DNA of 64,000 nt from positions 1,821,001 through 1,885,000 of the forward strand of contig NC_016027.1 of NCBI RefSeq assembly GCF_000182745.2, written 5' to 3'. The DNA comes from Komagataeibacter medellinensis NBRC 3288 (GTDB taxonomy: Bacteria; Pseudomonadota; Alphaproteobacteria; Acetobacterales; Acetobacteraceae). Positions within the stretch are counted from its first letter, which is position 1. Every line of letters begins with the position of its first letter. Below are positions 40,758 to 49,930 of the stretch, in pieces. The position numbers and the translations under genes were made by a program. The notes below the pieces were generated by a model. It was not told the origin of the DNA and searched no databases. It saw only the letters and a program-made list of their open reading frames with translations.

Positions 40758-41975
40758 TCATGGCCGGTTCCTGTGTAACCCACAGCAATAAGCAGCCCAT
40801 TCATCCATCAGGGCACGACGTTTTTCAAGCAGGTCTCCTCTCCTATAAGCCGCCTCCACCTTGTCTCCGATAGCATGGGCTAGAGCCATCTCGGCCACTT
40901 CTCGGGGATAGTCGGTTTCCTCCGCAGCCCAATCGCGGAAGGTCGATCGCAAGCCATGCACGGTCACATCCTTTGTGCCGGCCGCCAGATGCAAAGCCTT
41001 GGACAGAGCCACGTCTGATAATGGCCTGCCTGCTTTCTGCCCAGGAAACAGCCAGTCTCCCTTGGCCGCAGCACGAAGTGGCAGCATTTCTTGAAGGATT
41101 GCCACCGCCCTATCACTCAGGGGAACACGGTGCTCCCGCTTCATTTTCATACGCTCGGCAGGAATGCTCCACATCCGGGCCTGCATATCAATCTCGGACC
41201 ACACAGCGCCGCGCACCTCACCGGATCGGGCAGCGGTCAGGCAGACGAACTGGACAGCCCGAGCCGCGGTGCCCCGTGACTGCTGGAGGGCCTGCATGAT
41301 CACGGGAAGGTCTCGGCACGGCACGGCAGCATGATGTTTGACCGTCGTCACAGCCCCCGGCTTCGGCAGGATGGTTGCTAGGTGGCCTTTCCAGCGTGCC
41401 GGGTTCTCTCCCTCACGCCATCCCTGCGAACGGGCATAATCCAGAATCCGTTCGATACGCCCGCGTAAGCGCTGGGCTGTTTCTGTCAGCCGGGTCCAGA
41501 TAGGTCGCAGGGCCTTCAACACATCATCTGTATCCACGCTGCCGACCTGCTTGCTACCGAACACTGGGAAAACGTGCTGCCGGAGGGAGCCTTGCCAGAT
41601 TGCCTCCCCCCTCCGGTCTTTCCAGCCTGGTGCCTGTTCCTTGATATAGCAAAGCGCCACCTGCTCGAACGTCAGGCCGGTTTCTTTTTTCTGGGCCGCC
41701 CGCTCCTGCTGCCTAACCTCGATAGGGTCCAGACCATCAGCAATCATTTTACGGGCTACAGCGGCACGTTCACGAGCGTCGGCCAGGCTGATCGTCCGTG
41801 TGGACCCGATTCCCATTTCCCTTGCCTTGCCGGTCACGGGGCTGGTGTATCGAACCGACCATGCCCGTGTATTGCCCTTGACGGTTAGCCATAGATTCCC
41901 GCCGTCCGCAAACACACCGTCCTTAAGTGACGCAACGGCACGAGCAGACAGGCGGTTATGGCTGATACGGGGCAC
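40758..41975 (-). CDS. int: P4-type tyrosine integrase
   Basis: A 405-residue integrase with an N-terminal DUF4102 arm-binding domain (LSARAVASLKDGVFADGGNL; ARAVARKMIADGLDP region) and a core-binding SAM-like domain near 105-190. In the catalytic domain, Arg is in TAARSGEVRGAVW, His-x-x-Arg in VHGLRSTFRDWA, His in LAHAIGD and the nucleophile Tyr in VEAAYRRGDLLEKR. This class inserts into tRNA 3' ends, in agreement with the tRNA-Arg att repeat. It lies 200 bp inside attR, with arm-like repeats at 42022-42084 directly upstream, and is transcribed inward. Confidence 0.95.
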   Translation of the reverse strand: MPRISHNRLSARAVASLKDGVFADGGNLWLTVKGNTRAWSVRYTSPVTGKAREMGIGSTRTISLADARERAAVARKMIADGLDPIEVRQQERAAQKKETGLTFEQVALCYIKEQAPGWKDRRGEAIWQGSLRQHVFPVFGSKQVGSVDTDDVLKALRPIWTRLTETAQRLRGRIERILDYARSQGWREGENPARWKGHLATILPKPGAVTTVKHHAAVPCRDLPVIMQALQQSRGTAARAVQFVCLTAARSGEVRGAVWSEIDMQARMWSIPAERMKMKREHRVPLSDRAVAILQEMLPLRAAAKGDWLFPGQKAGRPLSDVALSKALHLAAGTKDVTVHGLRSTFRDWAAEETDYPREVAEMALAHAIGDKVEAAYRRGDLLEKRRALMDEWAAYCCGLHRNRP

Positions 41976-42021
41976 GGCAAATCCTGCGGTCTGGGGTTTG
42001 GAAAACGAATCGATTTATCAG

Positions 42022-42084
42022 ACCCATGATACCAAACCCATGATGAGACCCACGATAGAAATTGTTATCGTGGGATACACTGAG
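42022..42084 (+). repeat. Probable integrase arm sites, right end
   Basis: ACCCATGAT at 42022 and 42036, CCCACGATAG at 42049 and GTGGGATACACTGAG at 42070 match the set at 28877-28925 in order and orientation. CCCACGATA (42049-42057) and TATCGTGGG (42066-42074) also form a perfect 9-bp hairpin, which is imperfect at the left end. It overlaps the integrase promoter region. Confidence 0.65.
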
Positions 42085-42175
42085 ATACGCGAGGGAACAG
42101 GGTAGAAATTATATCCATATGAAACAGTGCATTAATTGGATATCCTGACACAATCAGGAACAGCAGTTAGGTGGA

Positions 42176-42192
42176 TTTCGAGTCCGCCATTA
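42176..42192 (+). repeat. attR core of the integrated element
   Basis: An exact second copy of TTTCGAGTCCGCCATTA, here without the rest of the tRNA. It marks the right junction with chromosomal DNA. Confidence 0.92.
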
Positions 42193-42624
42193 ATTTCCAA
42201 AAAATAGCAGAAAACAGTCCTTTTCCCACTGGTACCACAGGTGCCACGTGATAGAGAAACGCTGCCGTCGCGGTGAGACGAACTGTCCGTGCACTCCCTC
42301 AGCAGGTTGCGCAGCAGTCAAGGGCATACCGCAGGCATATGACCCCACAGGTGCGATCCTGCCTCAAGCCCATGCCATATGAGTTGTTTACCTGCTTCAT
42401 GGCTATTTCCAATATCCGAGGCCACAAACCGGGCCGCAGCGCGGATGCAGGTTTTCATCCTGTCCCGGCAGACGGCACTGTTCCAGAGCGGTTACGCTCT
42501 TCTTGACCCGCATGGCCAGCAGACAGATGCCGTATTGACTGACAGGACCCATCCAGCACAATCGTTACGAGAGCTGTCAGTACGACGCCCACCAGCGCAC
42601 CTGACAGAACCGGACGAGGACAAG
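42193..42624. other. Intergenic DNA right of the element
   Basis: About 430 bp with no supported gene; the long frame that continues into the next gene lacks conserved features here. Presumably promoter DNA of the exported protein at 42625. A GAGGA box at 42615 decides that gene's start. Confidence 0.4.
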
Positions 42625-43188
42625 ATGGAACCACCCGCCATGCGCTCCACCCGCCTGCATACCCTGCTTGGGGTTGCGGCCTGCCTGCTTGGCCTGACCA
42701 TCGTGCCCCATGCCACCGCCCAGCAGACGGACCAGCAGGCCCCCCAGCATGGCCCTACGGCGGAACAGAAGGCGGAGCTTGAACGTATGGTGCATGAGGC
42801 GATCCAGCAGGACATACGCGCCGTGGCGCAGTACAAACTGCCCAAGGATTTCTTTGCCCACATGCTCCCCCTGACCCGGCAGATCAGGGTGGCCCACATC
42901 ATCCCGCCCACCCAGACCACGAACATGACACTGGCCACCACCATACGGCGCACCGAAGCCATGCCGGAACTTCAGGCGCTGCTGCAACAGTATGGCCTGT
43001 CGGCGCGGGATTTCGTGATGAGTATCACCGCATTCCAGATGACCGCCGAACGACTGAACGACACCGGGGCACGGGGCAAAAACATCCCGGCCCTTGATCC
43101 CGATAACGTCACCCTGCTCCGCACGCATCAGGGGCTGATGCAAGCCTTGCTGAACAACATGGATGAAGAGAGCGAACACCTGCAGTAA
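42625..43188 (+). CDS. Exported hypothetical protein
   Basis: A 187-residue protein with a signal peptide (MRSTRLHTLLGVAACLLGLT, cleavage after ATA near residue 36). The mature part is Gln-rich at first (QQTDQQAPQHGPTAEQKAEL), then helical (QYGLSARDFVMSITAFQMTA). A GAGGA ribosome site five bases before the ATG at 42625 supports this start. I do not recognise the family. It is the first gene right of the element and is not obviously linked to the SulP gene, which starts 130 bp later. Confidence 0.6.
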   Translation: MEPPAMRSTRLHTLLGVAACLLGLTIVPHATAQQTDQQAPQHGPTAEQKAELERMVHEAIQQDIRAVAQYKLPKDFFAHMLPLTRQIRVAHIIPPTQTTNMTLATTIRRTEAMPELQALLQQYGLSARDFVMSITAFQMTAERLNDTGARGKNIPALDPDNVTLLRTHQGLMQALLNNMDEESEHLQ

Positions 43189-43321
43189 CCCCGCCCACCC
43201 CGGCACACGGCCACAGAGCATGGCCGGTACCCTGCACGCACCCTTGCCACGGGCAGCCCGTTTGCGGATATGTCCGGCACGAGCAACCGGATGACCCCGG
43301 TGGCACGGTACCGCGAAAGGA

Positions 43322-45070
43322 ATGGTGGTAGGCACGATGCAGACCGGGACGAACGATACGCAGCCACACACATGTGCCGGGGCGCCCCCATCGGGCGGCG
43401 GGATGCGGGCCCGGATGCGCGATGTCGTGGCGGGCCTATCGCTGGCGTCCATGAACATTCCGCAGGTGCTGGGCTATACCCGCATCGCCGCCATGCCTAC
43501 TGTAACGGGGCTGTACACCGTATTGCTGCCATTGGTGGCATTTGCCGGATTCGGGGCATCGCGGCACCTTGTGGTGGCGGCGGACTCGGCCACGGCTGCC
43601 ATCTTTTCCAGTGCACTGGAAAAGATGGCCACGCCGGGAAGCGCTTACTACATGGCGTTGGTCAGCATGGTTGCCCTGCTCAGTGCTGCCTTCCTGCTGG
43701 TGGCGCGGCTATTCCGCCTCGGCTTTCTGGCGGACTTCCTCTCCCGTACGGTGCTGGTCGGCTTTCTGGCCGGCGTAGGGGTGCAGGTAGCCCTAGCCAT
43801 GCTACGCGACATGCTGGGCATCACGGTCACCGCACACAATACCGTGGTGCAACTGGCGCAGATCCTGGTCCACCTGCCACAGGCCAGCCTGCCCACCGTG
43901 CTACTTTCCACAGCCGTTGCCAGCGCGATCATAGTGGGGGAACGTCTGGCGCCGCGCGCCCCCCTGCCACTGGCCATGGTCGTGGGCGCGATCGTGGCCA
44001 GCGCCACGCTGGGCCTTTCTCACTACGGCATTGCGACCATCGGCCCGATTGAAAGCGGCCTGCCGCGCCTGCACCTGCCGCGCGTGGCGTGGAACGACAT
44101 GCTGGCACTGCTGCCGGTCGCCACATCGTGCGTGTTTGTCATCATTGCACAAAGTGCGGCAACATCACGCGCCTTTGCCCTGCGCTTCCATGATCCGGTC
44201 AATGACAATGCCGACATACTGGGCCTGTGCGCCGCCAACGCGGTGGCGGGGCTGAGCGGGACCTTTACCGTCAATGGCAGCCCGACCCAGACCGCCATGG
44301 CGGTGCGCGCGGGCGCGCATAGCCAGTTGGCCCAGGTCACCTTTGCCGGGGTAACGATGCTTGTGCTGCTGTTCCTGACCGGACCGCTACAGTATCTGCC
44401 GCGCTGCGTGCTGGCCGCCATCGTCTTTACCGTGGCACTTGGCATGATCGACCTGCGGGCATTGCGTGCCATATGGCGTGAAAGCCCCGGCGAATACGGC
44501 CTGGCACTGGTCACGGCGGCCGCCGTGGTGGGCATCGGGGTGGAGCAGGGTATTTTCCTGGCCATTGCGCTCTCGCTATTTCGGCATGTGCGCCATAGTT
44601 ACGAACCCCACACCATGATCCTGCGCCATGACCCGCATTCCGGCCTGCTGGAACCCTTTGACGTAGCAGCCGGGCAGGAAACGGCACCGGGGCTGGTTGT
44701 CTACCGTTTCTGTGCCGACCTGTTCTATGCCAATTCCGCCCGCTTCGGGCGCGATGTGCGATTGCTGGTGGACCATGCACCCACCCCCGTTTCCTGCCTG
44801 GTGATTGATGCCAGCGCCATTACCGATATCGACTTTTCCGCCGCCAGCGACCTGCGCGACCTGTTCACCATGCTGCGGCAGGGGGGCACGCATGTCATTT
44901 TCGGGCGGGTCAGCCCCTACCTACGCGCCGACATGGACCGCCACCGCATTACTCCCGTGGTGGAGGCGTGCAACATCCATGTCCAACTCCATACCGCCAT
45001 TGCTGCGGCCCGTACGGCAATGGATGAGCAAGCGCCTATGCCTCTAGCAACCGGCCCGCACACGACATAG
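43322..45070 (+). CDS. SulP family anion transporter with STAS domain
   Basis: A 582-residue SLC26/SulP transporter. Membrane part (about 30-430): LSLASMNIPQVLGYTRIAAM, TVTGLYTVLLPLVAFAGFG, the conserved FTVNGSPTQTAMAVRAGAHS loop and ALVTAAAVVGIGVEQGIFLA. The cytosolic STAS domain (about 450-560) includes LVIDASAITDIDFSAASDLR. Members carry sulfate, bicarbonate or dicarboxylates; the ion here is unknown. The start may be 43322 or the ATG at 43337, which has a better-spaced GGTAGG box. A carbonic anhydrase fusion, sometimes seen, is absent. Confidence 0.88.
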   Translation: MVVGTMQTGTNDTQPHTCAGAPPSGGGMRARMRDVVAGLSLASMNIPQVLGYTRIAAMPTVTGLYTVLLPLVAFAGFGASRHLVVAADSATAAIFSSALEKMATPGSAYYMALVSMVALLSAAFLLVARLFRLGFLADFLSRTVLVGFLAGVGVQVALAMLRDMLGITVTAHNTVVQLAQILVHLPQASLPTVLLSTAVASAIIVGERLAPRAPLPLAMVVGAIVASATLGLSHYGIATIGPIESGLPRLHLPRVAWNDMLALLPVATSCVFVIIAQSAATSRAFALRFHDPVNDNADILGLCAANAVAGLSGTFTVNGSPTQTAMAVRAGAHSQLAQVTFAGVTMLVLLFLTGPLQYLPRCVLAAIVFTVALGMIDLRALRAIWRESPGEYGLALVTAAAVVGIGVEQGIFLAIALSLFRHVRHSYEPHTMILRHDPHSGLLEPFDVAAGQETAPGLVVYRFCADLFYANSARFGRDVRLLVDHAPTPVSCLVIDASAITDIDFSAASDLRDLFTMLRQGGTHVIFGRVSPYLRADMDRHRITPVVEACNIHVQLHTAIAAARTAMDEQAPMPLATGPHTT

Positions 45071-45177
45071 GCAACACCGCCGGTCTGGCGGGGACGGTTG
45101 TCGCCCCTGCCTCAAGGCGATACGCTGCTTCCTTTCAGGCAAGTGGGACACGGAAACTGGCTATACAATGGGGTTGG

Positions 45178-46608
45178 GTGGGTGCAACCGCCACCATCGG
45201 GTTTCAGATCCTGTTCATCGTGCGGGTACTGCTGCGACCACATCGGCAACCCGCCTCCCGCGTGGCCTGGGTGGCCATTATCGGCTCGCTGCCCATTGTG
45301 GGCATGCTGGCCTACCTGCTGCTGGGGGAGACCCATCTCAACTGGCGCATCATGGAGCGCATCCGCCGCGCGATCCAGCAACTGCCCATTCCCGGCAAGA
45401 CCAGCGAAGCCCTGATCGACGCTGAGCAGGACTTTGGCCTGCACCCTCGCCTGGCCCCGCTGTTCCGGGTGGGGCAGTCCATCAGCGGCTATCCGCCCAT
45501 GGGCAGCAACCGCGCCAGCCTGATGGCCGATTCGGATGCGGCGATTGATGCGATCGTAGCCGATATTGATGCAGCACAGGCGCATGTGCATATCAGCTTC
45601 TATATCTGGCTGGCCGACAATAACGGCATGAAGGTTGTCGCGGCGCTGAAGCGCGCTGCACTACGGGGTATTACGTGCCGGGTCATGGCGGACGACCTTG
45701 GCTCCCGCCGACTTGTCCATAGCCGCCACTGGACCGATATGGCAGCCGCAGGCGTGCGCGTGGTACGTGCTCTGCCCATTGGCAACCCGCTGCAACGTCC
45801 CTTTCGCGGGCGGTTCGACATGCGCAACCACCGCAAGATCGTGGTGATTGACAGTCGCATTACCTATTGCGGCAGCCAGAACTGCGCCGATGCCGCCTTT
45901 CGGGTGAAGGCACGCTTCGCGCCATGGGTTGACCTTGTCGCCCGGTTTGAAGGCCCGATCGTACTGCAGAACCAGCATCTTTTCGCCACCGACTGGACCG
46001 CCCATACCAACGAGGACCTGACCCCCCTGCTGGCCCATGCTCCCATACCGGGGGGCGAGGGATTTGTAGCGCAGGTCATTGGAACCAGTGCTGCCGTGCG
46101 CTACGCAGCCATGCCCGAAGTGTTCGTCTCCCTCATGAATGCGGCTGCGCGGGAACTGACCATCACCACCCCCTATTACGTACCGGACGAACCCATACAG
46201 GCCGCTCTATGCGCCGCCGCCCGGCGAGGCGTGAAAACAACCCTGACCGTGCCCCAGCACAATGATTCATGGATCGTGGCAGGTGCAAGCCGCAGCTATT
46301 ACCGAGAACTGCTGGAGGCTGGGGTAACCCTGTACGAATATCCGCATGGCCTGCTACATACCAAGGCACTTACGGTGGACGGACACATGACCATGATCGG
46401 CTCGGCCAATCTGGACAGACGTAGCTTTGACCTGAATTTTGAAAACAACATCCTGCTCGTGGATCAGACCTTCACCACCACCATCCACGCCCGCCAGCAG
46501 AGCTATACCGATGCCTCACGGCCCGTCACGCTGGAGGATGTCCAGCACTGGTCCGCATATCGCGTATTGTGGAACAACGTACTGGCCATGGTAGGGCCGG
46601 TATTATAG
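45178..46608 (+). CDS. cls: Cardiolipin synthase
   Basis: A 476-residue phospholipase D-superfamily enzyme that makes cardiolipin from two phosphatidylglycerols at the inner membrane. It has two N-terminal hydrophobic segments (about 5-20 and 31-50), then two HKD motifs: HRKIVVIDSRITYCGSQN near 220 and HTKALTVDGHMTMIGSANLD near 400. The family features RPHRQPASRVAWV and YYVPDEPIQAALC are intact. The GTG start is the only one in frame; the N-terminus is a little short compared with relatives, so the first helix may be trimmed. Confidence 0.92.
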   Translation: MGATATIGFQILFIVRVLLRPHRQPASRVAWVAIIGSLPIVGMLAYLLLGETHLNWRIMERIRRAIQQLPIPGKTSEALIDAEQDFGLHPRLAPLFRVGQSISGYPPMGSNRASLMADSDAAIDAIVADIDAAQAHVHISFYIWLADNNGMKVVAALKRAALRGITCRVMADDLGSRRLVHSRHWTDMAAAGVRVVRALPIGNPLQRPFRGRFDMRNHRKIVVIDSRITYCGSQNCADAAFRVKARFAPWVDLVARFEGPIVLQNQHLFATDWTAHTNEDLTPLLAHAPIPGGEGFVAQVIGTSAAVRYAAMPEVFVSLMNAAARELTITTPYYVPDEPIQAALCAAARRGVKTTLTVPQHNDSWIVAGASRSYYRELLEAGVTLYEYPHGLLHTKALTVDGHMTMIGSANLDRRSFDLNFENNILLVDQTFTTTIHARQQSYTDASRPVTLEDVQHWSAYRVLWNNVLAMVGPVL

Positions 46609-46722
46609 GCGGCACGGTTTTATGCCATCCCTTGAAAATGATCGGTCCGGTACCGACCTTAGATGTATGATGCCCGCCTGACAGGGCGGGTAGGACCAGA
46701 ACCGGACAGGACATATTGCATC

Positions 46723-46974
46723 ATGAGCACCGCTGAAAACCTTAGCAAACTGAGTCCTGAAGACATTCAGGAAATTGCCAAGAGCGTTGAAAAATCCCTG
46801 CACACGCACAAGGCCGACCTGCACAAGCAGATTGCGGAACATCTGGCGGGGCTGAAGGGTGAGGTCCGCCTGCATGAAAAGAAGATCCCGACCTACTGCA
46901 AGGTATTCGGGCTCCTTATCCTTGCTGCCTTCTCGGTCGGCAGCTTCGTGTTTGGCCGCAAATCGGCAGAATAA
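46723..46974 (+). CDS. Small tail-anchored hypothetical protein
   Basis: An 83-residue protein started at MSTAENLSKLSPEDIQEIAK (ACAGGAC box upstream). The N-terminal 55 residues are charged and helical, probably a coiled coil (VEKSLHTHKADLHKQIAEHL). One C-terminal membrane helix follows (VFGLLILAAFSVGSFVFG). No family is recognised. A CCCGCC/GGGCGG hairpin lies at 46673-46691 before it. Confidence 0.6.
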   Translation: MSTAENLSKLSPEDIQEIAKSVEKSLHTHKADLHKQIAEHLAGLKGEVRLHEKKIPTYCKVFGLLILAAFSVGSFVFGRKSAE

Positions 46975-47099
46975 CGCCATCGTCACCCTTATGACCCTGT
47001 TCCCTGCCCAACCGGCAGGATGCAGGGCCAGGGAGGTAACGTCACACCACCACTACGAAACAATAACATACACCTGAATAGCGGCAGGCTAGCGCATAT

Positions 47100-47744
47100 C
47101 TAGTCGCCTGCTGGGACCATGGCAGGTGCGGCTACAGGTGTAACGGGCACGGATGGTCTCGGGTTCAAGACGGCGGCAGGCTCGGATTCTTCCTTGATCC
47201 GGGGTGAATAGAAACCGGAAATCGGTCCGAACGGCCCCTTCCGAACATGTTTCATGGTGGGCAGGGGTTGGCGTATGCAACCGCGCACAACAATGGAACA
47301 GACGCCATCCGTACCGATGATCTCATCATCATCGCCACTATAATGCACCTGCGTCACCTTATCATTGTCAAAACGGATATCGGCTACACAGGTCTTTCCC
47401 GCACCACCAAGGGCGGTTTCGGTCAGGTTGACGAGCGTCTGTAGCGGGATAAGGGTGGAATCGTTGGTAGAAGGGATATTGAGGGTGCGCGTATACTCGA
47501 ATATCTGAGTATTATCGTTTAATTTCTTTATCTTGTCTGGAATACCCACACAGGTCTGCACGTCCTCGCTGCTTATGCCGATCATGGTCATCTGGGCACG
47601 GTGTGCCGCACGTGAATCCGTATAACCGCATCCCGACAGCCCCATCAGTAGTGCCAGCAGCACGGCCATCCATCCGACACCCCGACGGGTCAGGCCTGCC
47701 ATTGAGGAACAATCGTGTCTGGAACGATATTGATCAATGATCAT
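47100..47744 (-). CDS. Lipoprotein of unknown function
   Basis: A 214-residue protein started at MIIDQYRSRHDCSSMAG, chosen for the AGGAGA box four bases upstream; a shorter form could start at 47702. The lipobox LSGC is in LLALLMGLSGCGYTDSRAAH. The mature part has EDVQTCVGIPDKIKKLNDNT, KTCVADIRFDNDKVTQVHYS and CSIVVRGCIRQPLP, with several Cys, and a Pro/Val-rich tail. It resembles small outer-membrane lipoproteins of acetic acid bacteria; function is unknown. Confidence 0.65.
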   Translation of the reverse strand: MIIDQYRSRHDCSSMAGLTRRGVGWMAVLLALLMGLSGCGYTDSRAAHRAQMTMIGISSEDVQTCVGIPDKIKKLNDNTQIFEYTRTLNIPSTNDSTLIPLQTLVNLTETALGGAGKTCVADIRFDNDKVTQVHYSGDDDEIIGTDGVCSIVVRGCIRQPLPTMKHVRKGPFGPISGFYSPRIKEESEPAAVLNPRPSVPVTPVAAPAMVPAGD

Positions 47745-47987
47745 GTTTCTCCTGCTACTTGGCGTCTGGGAACACCCCGTCTCATTGCATGAGGGGAGAG
47801 AGGGCGCAGCCCATGCTATATGATCCTGCATACCATCTGTACGATTTTTATAAATGGTAACCGTCTGGACAACCGGATTTTTGCTTCGACCCAAACGCAG
47901 ACACAGGAAAAATGTTGCATACCCACACCGATTGTAGTCCGGGCATGCCTTCAACCCTTATACGATGTGGGGTACCCTAGGTGTTTA

Positions 47988-48816
47988 GGCTCAGGACTCA
48001 TAGCCAGAAGATGACGGTTGCAGCGAGACAGATGGCTGAGAAGAAGACGTTCGGGCATCTGTCATAGCGTGTTGCGACCCGCCGCCAGTCCTTGAGGCGG
48101 CCGAACATGATTTCGATGCGGTTGCGTCTTTTGTATTTTCGCTTGTCGTATTTGACTGGTTTTCCGCGGGATATTCTTCCCGGAATGCAGGGCCTGATCC
48201 CTTTTTCCTCCAGGGCATCCCGGAACCAGTCAGCATCATAACCCCGATCCGCCAGCAACCACTGTGCCATGGGAAGGTTGTCCAGCAGAGCAGAAGCTCC
48301 GGTGTAATCACTGATCTGTCCGGCTGTCATAAAGAAGCTCAGCGGTCGTCCGTTCTGATCGGTGACCGCATGCAGCTTGGTGTTCATGCCCCCTTTAGTG
48401 CGTCCGATCAGGCGGCCTGGATCCCCTTTTTTAACCGCAGGCTTGAAGCCGTGCGGTGTGCCTTGAGATAGGTCGCATCAATCATAATAGTCTGAGGCTC
48501 AGCCTTCGCGGCAGACAGGCCATCCATCATCCGCATGAAAATGCCCATGTCGCCCCAACGCTTCCAACGGTTGTAGAGCGTCTTGTGCGGACCGTATTCC
48601 CGGGGCGCATCACGCCAGCGCATACCATTGCGGTTCACAAAAATGATGCCGCTCAGCACGCGGCGGTCATCAACGCGCGGTTTACCATGGCTCTTGGGAA
48701 AGAACGGCCGCAGACGCTCCATCTGTTCATCCGTCAGCCAAAACAGGTCACTCATCTTCAGTCTCCTTGCAGAACCTGAAGCAAAATTCCCTACACAAAT
48801 CAATGGGTCCTGAGCC
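47988..48816 (-). mobile_element. IS5-family (IS427-like) insertion sequence, complete
   Basis: An 829-bp element with 13-bp inverted ends GGCTCAGGACTCA and TGGGTCCTGAGCC (one mismatch), flanked by TA on both sides (47986-47987 and 48817-48818), the usual duplicated target of this group. It contains one transposase split by a frameshift. Its right TA directly abuts a decayed IS at 48819, so it inserted at that element's edge. Confidence 0.88.
47998..48755 (-). CDS. IS5-family transposase made by -1 frameshifting
   Basis: Frame A (48755 to 48408) starts MSDLFWLTDEQMERLRPFFP and ends LRLKKGIQAA. Frame B (stop at 47998) contains GRLIGRTKGGMNTKLHAVTD, LLADRGYDADWFRDALEEKG, the YKRRNRIEIMFGRLKDWRRV catalytic region and ends AATVIFWL. 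The frames join in the -1 direction at AAAAAAG (48432-48426), giving LRLKKGDPGRLIGRTKGG. The DDE acids are ATM-IDATYLKAH (first Asp), ADRGYDAD (second) and the Glu of RIEIMF. The enzyme is probably functional. Confidence 0.85.
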
Positions 48817-48818
48817 TA

Positions 48819-49654
48819 GGGTCTATTAGATCTTAAAATTCTTCCCATATTATAGGGAGGAAAGAAGGAGACGGAACAGGCACTTTTACGAATGAGACAT
48901 GGGCGATCTGGGAAGAACCTCTGATTGAGGCGGTTCGCTCACGAGGCAAGACGCCGCCCCATGATCCGCGACGCACGATAGCAGCGATTTTCTGGCGCCA
49001 TGAGAATGGTGCGAAATGGCGGAGCATTCCCGCTGAACTGGGTCCGTGGTGGCGGGCAGCACAGCTTTTCATCCGCTGGGCGAAACCCGGCGTATGGAAA
49101 CGCCTGTTCGAACGGGTTCAGGAACAACACGGAGTGGCGTTCGGAATGACTTTTCTGGATGGCGCGAACATCAGGGCTCACCATAAAGCGGTGGGAGCCT
49201 AAAAAAAGGGGCCTCTTTCGAAGAGCGAGACCATCGTGAAGCACCTGGCCGCCCTCACGGCGGTTACGGCTCGAAAGTCTGCGTGATCGCGGATGGCCAT
49301 GGCAAAAGCCTTTGGTTTTGCGCTGCCCCCCGGACAGGCTCATGAACTGCCTCTGGCGCCAGCCATACTCGCCATTCCCCTATGGGTCGTGGCGGACAGG
49401 GGTTACGCGTCAAACGCCTTTCGTGAACGGATATGGGACATGGGAGCCCGGCCCGCCATTCCTGCGAAACGATGCGATGGGGCGGTCGCCTGCCCAAAAT
49501 GGGTCTATCGGTGCCGGCATCCCGTTGAGAACCTCCGGGCTCGCCTCACGGGATGGCGCGCTATCGCAACCAGATACGAAAAAACAGCAACGTCGTTCCT
49601 CGCGGTCATCCATATCGCTGCCGCCTCAGACTGCGGTCAAGCCATAACGGGCCC
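48819..49654 (+). pseudogene. Decayed IS5-family element, same family as 58608-59450
   Basis: Ends GGGTCTATTAGATCTTAA (48819) and TCAAGCCATAACGGGCCC (49637-49654) correspond to the termini of the complete element at 58608; the left end has decayed to 11 of 18 matches. The remains of the transposase read PPHDPRRTIAAIFWRHENGA, then PWWRAAQLFIRWAKPGVWKR, a stop after HHKAVGA, and a second frame with GSKVCVIADGHGKAFGFALP interrupted by frameshifts. It cannot make a protein. Confidence 0.8.
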
Positions 49655-49930
49655 TAAACACGTAGAACCCTCCACCTATTTTTGAGTGCCGATTTACATC
49701 AATCAAAACGTCATAACCCAAGAAACAGGGTATGGCGGAGAGATATTTCTCCCTATAGTTAAATTTCCGCATATCTATAATTCCGTATTTTATTAACTAA
49801 AAACAACGTGTAAATAGTACCACATATGCAACATTTATGTGCAATATAAACATACTACATCATAAGTGGTTTTCTAGTGAAAATATATGCGATATTATTC
49901 GTGATATATGAATATCACTAAGGGGATGTC
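49655..49930. other. AT-rich region before the TonB receptor
   Basis: About 275 bp, very AT-rich, with no gene. It probably holds the promoter of the receptor; the start is preceded by AAGGGGATGTC. Several TTATATTC/ATATCAC motifs occur but no clear Fur box can be named. Confidence 0.4.

Larger units (their letters stand above)
28824..42192. mobile_element. Integrative element in tRNA-Arg (P4-like satellite or integrative plasmid)
   Basis: About 13.4 kb bounded by the 17-bp repeat. It carries a P4-type integrase (right end), a serine resolvase with a res-like region (left end), a TOPRIM/DUF927 primase-helicase with iteron-like repeats, a CHC2-like partner, an AlpA-like protein, a chain of overlapping small genes divergent from an XRE repressor, unknown cargo and toxin-antitoxin genes. 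There are no capsid, terminase, tail or conjugation genes, so it cannot package or transfer itself. The integrase lies at the end away from the tRNA, unlike most islands. Confidence 0.9.

Noticed and set aside
40607..40804. Minus-strand ORF with GVTGVTGVTG
   Set aside because: Translation of the GGTCACACC repeat cluster, overlapping the end of the integrase; no independent coding evidence.
28824..42192. Complete prophage
   Set aside because: No terminase, portal, capsid, tail or lysis genes; the replication and integration genes alone fit a satellite or integrative plasmid better.
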